From Cercozoa sp. M6MM (Eukaryota; Endomyxa: Ascetosporea): a DNA stretch of 64,000 bases. The notes under the pieces are model-generated. The model was not told the origin of the DNA and searched no databases. It saw only the letters and a program-made list of their open reading frames with translations. The translations under genes and the position numbers were made by a program. The stretch is from assembly GCA_040357565.1 (NCBI GenBank), contig JBDODJ010000024.1, one strand, 5' to 3'. Position 1 is the stretch's first letter. The number at the start of each line of letters is the position of its first letter. Positions 13,148 to 22,973 of the stretch are shown here, one piece after another.

Positions 13148-14930
13148 ATCAAACGGGTGCACGTTTGCACAGAAGTGCATGCCGCAACACAAATCTCTTT
13201 GACGACGTCGAAGAACATCGGAATCGTCCGGTAGCTTCCTCGCCGTGCCAGCTGCCTGATAATCACGGATGCTGTTGCTTGTGTGCAGGACGGCATCGTG
13301 CCAAACTACACCTGCGTTATGCACTCACAGGTAACGTGTGCACGCCCTGTTTCTATGGAGTGTGTCTATGTGGGGTGCTTCTTTCTTTAGAGAGTAGTGG
13401 CAGACAAGGCGACTCGATGTGCACATTTCGACGATCCAATCACAAGTGTCGTTTCTCTTCTTTTTGTGTCCAGTTGTTTTTGGTTGTCTTGTGGCATTGC
13501 AATGAGTGCTCGTGTGCTGCAGTCGATGACCTAAAGAAGCAGTCGTCGTTTCGACACCTAGTGTGTCGACTGCTGCGGTCGGAGAGGCACGATGTCTCGT
13601 CAAGCACCAGCAGCACCAGCAGTATTAACAGCAACAGTGGTACCAATGGCGGCACAGGCAAATCGAATGACAGCGAGCTCAACTACGACGACGTTGGTTT
13701 CGAGACACCTCCGAAAACACGTCCTATCATGTACACTGTGTTACTGTGCTTTCTGTATCCATTACTGGCATAGATGGGCACAATGATACGAATGCACCGT
13801 GTTTGTATAGTCCTCCAACGCAGTCGCCGTTCGCAACGCCGATCAGAAGGCACTCGTCTGTGCCCCGTGTGTCCATGGTACTCCTGCATTCCTCTTCCTT
13901 CTGTCTGGAGACGGAGTGTGTCTGTATGTAGAGGGAGGTACCGAAACGCGTCACACCAGTCCGACGCGTGACTTCTCTCGAGCAGCGCATCTTGTAGCAT
14001 GTGCCTGTGTGCCTGTGTGTGTGTGTGCCTGTGTGCCTGTGACTGAACAAGCACACTGACCCGGCAGTGCCTGTTGTTGCTTAGTGGCTCGGATGACGAC
14101 GACGAGAGTCTGTCACCGTCGTCTCCACTGCGAGCGCAGCTGTCGCAGCGACGGAAACAGCAGGACTCGCTACGCACACTGCCGTCGTCGCACAGCAACA
14201 ACGACGTCGACCACGACGTCGACCACGACGCCGACCACGACGCCGACCACGAGTACGCCGACGATGAGCAGGTGTCGGTGCTGTTCGCTGATCTGGCACG
14301 TGACGACATGCCGCCGTCCCAGCCCTTCCGTACCCAGTTGCCTCACACCTGCCATGTGTATGCTGTCCCGTCACTCTGACCGCAAACGTAGCCGTGCTGC
14401 CGGCGGCACAGCCAGCGGCACCTGCACCGGCCACGCAGAACGTGTCGACCTTTGACTTCAACCAGTCGTACACACGCACGCACACACACACGCACACACA
14501 CATGCTTGCACACACCCTGACTGACTGGTATTCATGCAGGAGTGACGTAAGTCTAAGCACGCTGCCGCCGAGTAGTTCGACGCAGGAGGGCGACACGCAG
14601 CAAGGCAGCCAACTTAACCAAGGCAGCCAACTCAACCAGACCCAGTGCACTCACGACAACGACGACAACGACGACGACAAGGAGAACCAGGCCGATACCG
14701 AGCAGCACAAGCGCACACGGCAGCCACTGGTGCAGTACAGCGACTCCGAGCCCGAGTCGGTGCTGCCCAAAGACGACTCCGTGTCCAAGCGGCGGCGCCT
14801 GTGGAGCCAGGAGAACCGCCGGCGAGCTGCGCGGCAGCTTAAGCAGCAGCGCATCGCTCGTCGGCACGCCGTCCAGGACGCCGAGATGCGACGCGCCATC
14901 GCGTGGCTGCGCGACCACCTGCAGCACTGA
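12315..14930 (+). CDS. hypothetical protein with basic C-terminal helix
   Basis: I do not recognise this protein. Exons join from MVAGELLTR through AVQQMATVNVPRGGTSVVVL...LVLHVR, then DIKHVTSHVHIDASLRSRLL, forming a globular N-terminal part of about 200 residues. A Ser/Asn-rich region follows (SSSTSSTSSINSNSGTN). Then come an Asp/His repeat region (DHDVDHDADHDADHEYADDE, about 14206-14270), a second acidic stretch (NDDNDDDKENQ, about 14660), and a strongly basic helix at the end (RRRLWSQENRRRAARQLKQQ). No membrane segment is present. The composition suggests a nuclear protein. Introns include (GT)n at 13083-13147. The stop is TGA at 14928. Confidence 0.55.
13083..13147. repeat. (GT)n intronic microsatellite
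   Basis: A GT run with two 'tgtccgtg' interruptions near its 5' end, in an intron of the 12315-14930 gene. Confidence 0.9.
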
Positions 14931-15035
14931 CGAGCTAAGTCTAGTTAGTTTGTTGGTTACCGTGCTCGATACTAATGATCGGATCGGATTAAAGCACGTT
15001 AGATTGGGATGATCGGACATGCATCGGCCGCAGCA

Positions 15036-15493
15036 TCATGAAGTTCGAACGGAGATGTCCTCGCCAAGGCGCTCAACGAAGGCAGGCGGCACCTTGCCGC
15101 GTTCCTGTCGCTTCGCGAACTGCTTGTGCGTCCACAGTGTCATCGACACGGCTGCAGTCGACAACGTTTGACGCAACTCACGGGAGCCACAAAGAATTAG
15201 ATGGCACAACATTTACCATGAGCAGCTGCAATTTCGGCAGCGAACGCTTCGTTGAACCACTGCAGCGAACCACCATCCCCTCACGCCAGAGTGAAAGTAA
15301 ACAACAGATGCAACATATCGATAGTTACCTGATGCCTCTCCAGCGGCATTTTGCCCGTGAAGGAGTCGCTCACAACCAGGACGTTGAACTTAGCACCACA
15401 GCCGTCGCTCTCATCGAGAACCACAACCAAATCCTCACTGCCAAGAACGGCTGAGATCTTCTTGGTAAAAGCTGTCTCAGTGTCAAGAGCCAT
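15036..15493 (-). CDS. BolA family protein
   Basis: BolA proteins pair with monothiol glutaredoxins and take part in iron-sulfur cluster trafficking or iron sensing. Three exons give about 110 residues. The first has the BolA core: KKISAVLGSEDLVVVLDESD, then AKFNVLVVSDSFTGKMPLER ending in H (the family's 'FxVxVVSxxFxGxxxxxRHR' block). The second is WFNEAFAAEIAAAH, matching the family's 'VxxxLxxEL...VHA' helix. The third carries AVSMTLWTHKQFAKRQ, where the family has 'ALSIxxxTPxE', and a basic tail. The FxGKxPLxRHQ motif is intact. Without a localisation signal I cannot choose between the cytosolic BOLA2-like and mitochondrial BOLA1/3-like types. The start is Met 15493; the stop is TGA at 15036-15038. 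Confidence 0.85.
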
Positions 15494-15668
15494 TGCGTAC
15501 GTGTCCTCGCTGCTCTATGACGTAAACAAACGAGAAAACTACTGTACATACAGTGGACTCAGGTCTGTCATCTCTGATTGTAGCCACCCTCATCTTCTCC
15601 TGTCTCGTACAATTGTACAGTGCTATACAGCGAGAACGACAGGTTATCGTACTGTACAACAGCGAAGT

Positions 15669-17349
15669 ATGGCCGAAGCGTTGCAACACGATATGTGGGA
15701 TTGCTGGGACGACAAGTTGACACCATTTGGTGCAATTAATCCGAGGTGACGGGTTGTTGATTGTCGATTGATTCTTCGTTGCTTGGCTTACAGACCAGGC
15801 CCTTGAAGCCGCTGCTAAAGAGTGCGAAACCGTGTCGCCAGATCCAGCGACTCTTTGTGACCTGCTTGAGGAGAAAACTCTGATTTCGGAGGGCACCTAC
15901 GCCCGCGTCTATCGCATCGGTAAACTTGAGTGTAGATTGTACCGACCACCATGCCGTTGTATGCTGATGTGTGTAGGTGAAAAGTTGGCACTGAAACAGT
16001 TTCGTGGTGCAGGCGAATTGCACGACGCTCACGTTCGCGAATGTACATAGTCTGTCCATGATATATATATATATATATATGATAATGCGCAACAACGTAG
16101 TGCGAACACTGAATCTGATCTCGCACCTGCCAGACGCGCACCTGTTGTGCCTGCGTAAGGCAGCCGTCATCAATCACAAGTACGCTCAGCTCGCACGAAG
16201 TGTGTTTTCACTTGGATGATTGTTTCATAGTGAGAAGAATGCACTCGGCTTGTACTTTGACTTTTACCCATACTCGCTAGAGGTACACACACATACACGT
16301 TCACATGCTCACATTCCCATTCATAACATGCCTAACACACACACAGGGCATCATCTTCGGCCGCGGCAGCAGCGAGCGCACTCTCGATGAGCGTGCCATG
16401 CTGGGCATTGTGCGCGCACTGCTCGTGGCCTCTGCGGCACTCTCTCGTCTGGGCACGTACCCTCTCTCCCTCCTCCCCTAGTCCCTGTCTCCACAGTCAC
16501 CTGTGTCTCGAGTCACCGTGACTTGTTGATGTATGCGCAGACTGACTCGCGACTTCAAACCGTCCAACGTACTGATCGCTGCCTCGGGCGACGTATGTCT
16601 CGCCGACTTCAACTTTGCATCGGCTTTGCAGTTCGGTGCCTCTTGTTTGGTTGCATGCGGACCGTACACACACACACACACGCACATGCACACACTGCAT
16701 GAGTATTGAGATGTGTATGTGATTAAGCAGGCAGGTGCGACAAGCCGTTGCACAGCTATGTACAAACGCCGCGCTTCCGTGCGCCTGAGTTGCTGGACGT
16801 GCGCAGTGATTCTCTGTCTGCCTACGACGCGCGTGGTAGGAAGATGCATCGGCTGTCCATGGACATGAGACTGTACATGTGAATATGCATGTGCATGGGT
16901 GTGTACAATGCAACAGCCGACGTCTGGTCGATCGGCGTGATCTTCCTGTGCATGATACTGCGACGACACCCGTTTACCGACACCCCGTCTGACCTGGCTC
17001 GACTGCGCCAATTCCGACGGAAGAACGGCGCACTGCTGGGCGAGAAACTGCCGCGTTTGCTGCGCCGTTCGAAACGCTTGTCGCCGGCGTCGTCGCAGCT
17101 CCTGCTGGCGATGCTCTCAGTCGACGTCTCGATCCGACCGACTGCGCAGGAGTGCCTGCGACAACTCGACGAGTGCACCAGATTGCTCGACTTACATGAG
17201 GTATCCTTCTCCTCACCAGATGGGCCTTGCAATGTGTGTGTGTGTGTGTNNNNNNNNNNNNNNNNNNNNNNNNNNNNNNNNNNNNNNNNNNNNNNNNNNN
17301 NNNNNNNNNNNNNNNNNNNNNNNNNNNNNNNNNNNNNNNNNNNNNNNNN

Positions 17350-17391
<42 letters not shown>

Positions 17392-17533
17392 AATGTGTTC
17401 AGGGAGTGGAGACACCAATGTCGGAATTCGAGCTGCGGCGGCGATACGCCGATGCGCTGCGCCGGCACCTGCCGCAAGATGCAGAGGTACTCACGCCCCC
17501 TTCCGCTGCCTTTGTGCCTGCGTGTATGTGTGT

Positions 17534-17571
<38 letters not shown>

Positions 17572-17644
17572 TTTGATTTTGCGACAGATGCTCCATGACA
17601 AGGTGCGCCATGCGTACGAACGAGACTCGGCGGACGCGAGTTAA
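15669..17644 (+). CDS. divergent protein kinase
   Basis: A protein kinase domain is spread over about ten exons. The glycine-loop region is LISEGTYARVYRIG, the ATP-anchoring lysine is in LALKQF, and the catalytic loop is TRDFKPSNVLI (usual HRDxKxxN). The metal-binding motif is ADFNFAS (usual DFG). The activation segment ends YVQTPRFRAPELL, and subdomain IX is ADVWSIGVIFLCMIL. The catalytic Asp, Asn and metal-binding Asp are all present, so activity is plausible despite the changes. The APE-region wording and 'Y-x-T-x-x-x-R-A-P-E' spacing recall CMGC kinases, but I cannot name a subfamily. A short C-terminal helical tail follows the domain (FELRRRYADALRRHLPQD). The N-terminal join (Phe/Asp near 15728) is inferred from phase. 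Confidence 0.75.
17232..17392. repeat. (GT)n array with 100-N gap
   Basis: A GT run broken by 100 N (17250-17349) in an intron of the kinase gene, after the kinase domain. The frame is coherent on both sides. Confidence 0.95.
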
Positions 17645-18010
17645 TGGGTAGGTAAACCGGTCGTTCGATTCGACGATACATTTTAGTCGAGTTAAGTTGT
17701 CCTTGCCTCGCCTCTTCACCGCAATCGCTTGAAAAGCGACGTCAGATGGGTACCGGCCACGTCAGTCAGCTGGCAACGCAATTTAGCAGTCCGCGACATT
17801 CGATTCTGATTTTGCTTCGAAACCCCGGCATAATTTAGTTTACTTGCTTAAATTACGTTATTTCAATCACGTCACAAATAATTCGATTCGACCGCGACCC
17901 GACCGGACCAAACGTGTGTATCCGTACGGATAGTCGGACGTACATTTCACGGAGTTCAATACCGAACAGCCTCAGCTGGTATGCGATGTGCAAGGACGCA
18001 TGCAGGTAGG
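17645..18010. other. convergent intergenic region, 366 bp
   Basis: It lies between the kinase stop and the stop of the acidic protein. It contains several 'attcgattcgac'-type motifs and AT-rich sequence at 17825-17885. I see no gene. Confidence 0.4.
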
Positions 18011-20357
18011 CTAACCACGCTCGGCACACCGAGGTGACTGTACAGGTATCGCGACGAGCATGCGCCGTCCTAGCGGCGACGGCGAAGGAAAAGCATCGAC
18101 TATGTCAGAACAAAGCAAGAAATCAGGACACCAGTTTCTGAGTAAAGAGAAAGAGTCTACCGCAACAGCGGCAACAACAACGACGGCGACGACGCCAGTC
18201 ACAGCGAGCAGCGATGAGGACACATGCTCTTCGGACTCGGCGTCCTCACCGGCACAGGGAGGCTCCGCAGGCGTCACCTTCGTGATCTGGTCCTCCTGTT
18301 TCAACTCTGGGGTTACTGCGCTTGGTAGTTCCTGCTGCTGCTGCTTGAGAGCGGCGACAGCAGCAAGAGTTTCTGTTTTCGCCGGTTCCTTTTCCGACTG
18401 CTGCTGCTGCAGTTGCTCTTCCACATGCTGCTGCTCTTGGATCGACACAGGTAGAGATGCTTCGCACTCCTGCTCCTGCTCTTGCTGCTCTTCTTCTTGC
18501 GCTCCCTGCTGCTGCGGTTCCTCCTGCTGTCGCTCCTGCTTCTGCGGTTCCTCCTGCTGCTGGTGGTGGTCAGGCTCGTAGTCCACCATGACGACAGAAG
18601 CGTCCTGCTCGTTTTCCTCTGAGGCTACTTCTTCCTCCTCTTCCTGGACCGGCATTTCCTCCTCGTCCTACAGAAAAACTGCATGCACACACACACACAC
18701 GCACACATGCACCCCAGAAAACACAGTGAACTACCGGAATCTCCTCCCGTGGCACATCGACCATGACAGGCGTGTCCTCTTCCTTGGGCTCCTCGGTGGG
18801 CTCCTGCTCGGCAGCAGCAGGCTCCTCAGTGACAGGTTGCTCCGCCTGCTCGGCAGTCTCCACCTCCTCCGCCGGCTGCCGCTGCTCCTGGGCCTCGTGA
18901 GCCTCGACCATGACAACCGATGCGTTCTGTAAAAACACAGGAACTTGCCTGCTTGCACGGCACGCACAGAGTTGTCAGAGACCGTACCTGGTCAATGCCA
19001 GAAGTGCTGGTTTCGTCCTCATCGTCGAACTCTTCCTGTCGCATGTACAGATACACAAATAGAACATCGATGCTTATGTGTGTCAGACAGACATACACAC
19101 ATTCTTACTTTGAAACCAGTTAGGAAGAAACACACCGAATCAGCGAGCTCCTCGACCTCTTCGACCTCTTCGACTTCAGCAGTCTCTTGGGTCTCCTCGT
19201 CGTCGTCGTGCTGCACCTCCGGCTCCTGTTCCGACAGTTCCTGCTCTTCTGTATCGACAAGTGCCTCGTTCGTCTGCTCCTCGGCCTGTTCTTCAGCAAC
19301 TTGCACGGCCTCACTCTCTTCAGCCGGCTTGACTTCTTCTGCCTCTTCCTCTTCTTGGACAGTGGCACTCTCGGTCTCTGCAACAGCAGAGTAGGTTTCT
19401 TCGGAATCGAGATCGACAGCCTCGGCACTCTTGGTCTCCTCAGCGGTCTCTTCAACGGCCTCCTCGCTGCCACGATACCAAGCGGAATCAAAGAATCAAG
19501 ACACGAACCACACGAGGGAGAACAACTGAGGTACACTTCGGCCACAGGCGCGGTATCGTTCTCCTCCTGTTCGGCCGGGGTGTCCTCCTCGACGTTCGTC
19601 TGGACAATGACGGTGGAGCTGGTCTGCAGGCACACCACACAACAACAGAGTAACTGCACAACAAGCAGCTATTACAAGCACGCACCACAGCGTAATCCTC
19701 GTCCTCGGAATCCGACGGCAGAACGTCCTCTTCCTACAGATGCGGCGATAAGGCATTAAAACTACTCACTGTGGAAGCAAACTTTACCTCTGAGACCAGT
19801 TCTTCGACCTCCTCGGGTTCCTCGTCCTCGTCAGCCTCTTGGGTCTCCACAGCGGCCTCAGCAATCTCAACATTAGTCTCGGCGTCTTCCTCAGTGGCGG
19901 CTTCGGTGGTGTCCTCCTCAGCAACAACCTCGGTGCTCTCCTCAGCAACAACCTCGGTGCTCTCCTCAGCAACAACCCCGGTGCTCTCCTCAGCAACAAC
20001 CTCGGTGCTCTCCTCAGCAGCCTCGGCGCTCTCCTCGGCAGCGGGGGCAGTCTGCTCCTCCTCAGGGTTCTCGGTCTCAGCGATCGTCTCCTCTACGTCG
20101 GCAGCCTGCTCATCTTCAACCTTGGTCTCCGCTTCGGCTCCAGCAACCTCGACCGGCGTAGTCTCTGCCGGAGCGACAGGCGCGTCCTCTACGGCAGCGG
20201 AGGCATCCTGGGTCTCCTTTGGTACCTCGGCGGCAGCAGCAGCTTGCTGAAGATCAAAAACACCAGATCAAAATTAATTATCATGGACAAGTTAATGACC
20301 TACCTGCTGTTGCTTCTTCTTCCTGTTGCGCCGTTTGCGGTTTCTGTTGCCAGCCAT
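18011..20357 (-). CDS. acidic Glu-rich protein with basic N-terminus and C-terminal hydrophobic segment
   Basis: I do not recognise this protein. It begins MAGNRNRKRRNRKKKQQQ, a strongly basic stretch. Hundreds of residues follow dominated by Glu, Ala, Val, Thr and Gln, across about eight exons. The repeat unit VVAEESTE occurs four times in tandem (DNA about 19905-20015, a 24-bp unit), and there are other Glu runs such as EEVEEVEELADS. Gln-rich stretches lie near the end (EEQLQQQQSEK). The C-terminus has a hydrophobic segment, SSLLAVTGVVAVVVVAAVAV, followed by about 45 residues. Each exon ends with similar VVMV/EE wording, as if exons arose by duplication. It resembles disordered scaffold proteins anchored to a membrane. 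Function is unknown. Confidence 0.65.
19905..20015. repeat. coding minisatellite, 24-bp unit, about four copies
   Basis: Tandem units of the form 'ctcctcagcaacaacctcgg' plus four bases encode the VVAEESTE/G repeat of the acidic protein. Copies differ by one or two bases. Confidence 0.85.
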
Positions 20358-20544
20358 TTGCACCACCTGCGACAACAACCAACTACTTGTGCTGATTAAA
20401 AAAATACAATACACGCTGATGAAGACAAGCACACCTGTGGTCTCTGCTTAAACTAGCACTCGCACGGATACAGCGATACACTAATCTGGCAGCCTACTGA
20501 GCGCCGGGTCATTTTTAATAATTTGTATCCGATGATTACTGTAT

Positions 20545-20890
20545 CATTTGTTGGCATTGTTGTCACCGCGGCCTTTTTAGTAATTCAGACTTTGGCAGGA
20601 AAAAGACTAAAGAAACAAATGGAATCTACACGCATTCAGTTCGATGTGTTTCCTTGAGACAGGGTCGACAAAGTACAAAAAGGAAGGAAGGAGAAGGAGG
20701 GACGAAACAAGGCTCTCTGTGCTGGAAGGCAGCAACAGGGGAGTATGTGTGAGTGCCAGGAAAGCAGCAATCTATGCTCTTTCCAGGTCAGTCTACCAAG
20801 CACCGGGTAAGGAGGTAAGCAACACTCTCGGAAGGCTAGCGTAGGGTACCCGACAAACACAACGCAATTTACCACACCCTAAGCGAGTGA
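20545..20890 (-). repeat. dispersed noncoding repeat R1, inverted copy
   Basis: Its reverse complement aligns with 30738-31190. Shared blocks include 'ccgagagtgttgct', 'acctccttaccc', 'tggtagactgacct', 'agcacagagagcct', 'ctccttctccttccttcc', 'actttg.cgaccct', and 'gattccatt.gtttcttt' followed by 'agtctttttcctg'. It is shorter than the plus-strand copy because internal blocks are missing. Confidence 0.75.
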
Positions 20891-21055
20891 CTTTCTCCCG
20901 TGCTGAGCACCCCGGACTCAGACAGACCTAACTCGACTAACTGAATGGAGAATATTGTTCCGTAACAGTGCGGGAAACGGAAAGCTAATGCGCGGAGAGA
21001 CGGGAGGACGACGACGGGACGACCCGACGCGGCCTGCGACGCCTCTCTACTTGTA

Positions 21056-21229
21056 GCCCGCTACCTGCACCAACCATGAAGTCGACTTCGGTGTCTGGGG
21101 AACGTCAAAAGGGGAGTTGTATGGTCCTACCCTAAGCGGGCGGTAGACACGGCCATGCTCTTGTGACCCACCCCAGACTGGTGCAGGGGAACTACATAGT
21201 TGGTTTCCTAGAAGACTCAACTAACTAAC
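21056..21229 (+). repeat. 174-bp structured repeat, copy 2
   Basis: It has the same length and orientation as copy 1 (8284-8457), with three substitutions. All four complementary segment pairs noted for copy 1 are unchanged; the differences fall in one junction base and beside a small GGTA/TACC hairpin. It ends ten bases before the NCAPG stop codon (21240-21242), antisense to that gene, so it occupies the proximal 3' UTR. Confidence 0.8.
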
Positions 21230-21239
21230 TAATGCGCGG

Positions 21240-22717
21240 CTAGTGACTGCTGTCAAAGTCGTAGGACAGCTGTCCTAGCGACGATGTGTCAAGAGCGGCA
21301 GAGTTTGGACGCTGCTGCGGCCGATTTGACGGCATTTTCGCTCGCTTCTTTCGGGGCCGTGCCTGTTCGATGACACAGTCAGTCAGTCAAACAGGACTCG
21401 ATCGCGACTGTCAGGATTGGCACTGTACCTCATTATCATCGTCCATGAGATCGTTGTCGTCGATGCAGACCGAGTCGTTGAGCAAGGTGCTCTGACTGCG
21501 TGCCAGAGTGCGGCCCTACCAGGGAGCGCACAGACAGAGAGAGAGAGTCACACACATACACACACACATACACACACACATACACACATACACACACATA
21601 CACACACAGACACAGACACAGACACAGACACACAGACACAGACACACACACACAGACACACACACACAGACACAGACACACACACAGATACACAGACACA
21701 CAGACACACACAGGACACGAGAGATAGGCACACTACCGTGCTCTGCGAGCAGTCGTCGGCGCTGTCAGTGCCGTACTCGGCGAGACGCAGCTGGCGGCAC
21801 ACGCGTCGGTACAGCAGCTGCCAGGCCGCCGTGGCCCGCGACACGGCCGTTTCGATCTGGCCCTCGAGCTCGTCCTTAGCGAGTTCGCTCCTGAACACCA
21901 GCGTACATACATACGCATCAGTCATGCGTGCACAAGCCACAGAGTGCCAACACACCAGTAGTCCACCTGCTCCAGTTTCGGCATGATGAGGGCCGAGTTC
22001 TCGTGCTGATCGACTTGCTGCTCCAGGTTGGCTGAGTCATTGCTGGTCGAGTCGTTGTCGTTGGCGGCCGAGTCGTTGGCATGCTCGAGACGCTCCTTGG
22101 CCTGCAGCTGCAGCACGTCAAACAAGTCGCGTGCTTTGTTCAACTCCTTCTCGGCGCTTTTCTTGGCGTTGTTTTGGCGCAGGATCGCCTGTGTTCCACA
22201 AATTTGTCAGGCCATTCCGGGTCTATCCAGGTAGAGTGGGGTACCCCATCGCCACGCAGATTTGGTTCCGTCGCCGATGTTTCGCTCTCGGCCACTGCAC
22301 GCGCGGCATCTGAAAAACAAAAAGTTGCTTGGCTTGCCTTGGTCCGGACAGAACAGTTTGCGACAGTAAATGCATCACAGGGTACCGTCAAAGGCATTGC
22401 GCAGGATCTCCAGTCGATGCGGGTTTAGAGCCGACCCTTGCTCCTTGAGGAACGAGTGCAGAAACTCAGCGAGTGCGCACATTCTGTATTAATAAAAATT
22501 GCCCATGTCGGGGGGGGGGGGGGGGGGGGGGATAAAGCCAGAGAAAACAGAGAGACAACGCACGGATCGAGTTGTTTCTGAGCGGCCATGGCTGCGAAAT
22601 AATTCGACCTGTGTTTTCGCGGCTTCTTTCGTCTGCGTCTGTTGATGCAATACATACATACACACATACATACACACACATACACACACATACATACACA
22701 CACATACATACACACAA

Positions 22718-22787
<70 letters not shown>

Positions 22788-22927
22788 AGACTAAACGTAC
22801 ACAGCGGAGGTGTCGGACGTGCCGCAGTCGTCGAGGTGGTCGACCAGGAGACTCACGTCGCAGAGCGACGGCACGTCGATGCGTCCGATCGGCACACTGG
22901 CCACTGCGTGCAATTCGACCACCTGCA

Positions 22928-22973
<46 letters not shown>

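Larger units (their letters stand above)
20358..21239. other. intergenic region filled with repeats
   Basis: This 880-bp region between the acidic-protein start and the NCAPG stop holds an R1 copy (20545-20890) and the second 174-bp structured repeat (21056-21229). The sequence between them (20890-21055) is GC-rich near 20990-21040 and has no recognisable gene. Confidence 0.5.

Noticed and set aside
21550..21714. Regular short repeats that might be taken for a CRISPR array.
   Set aside because: The units are 2-6 bp with no spacers, in a eukaryotic intron.
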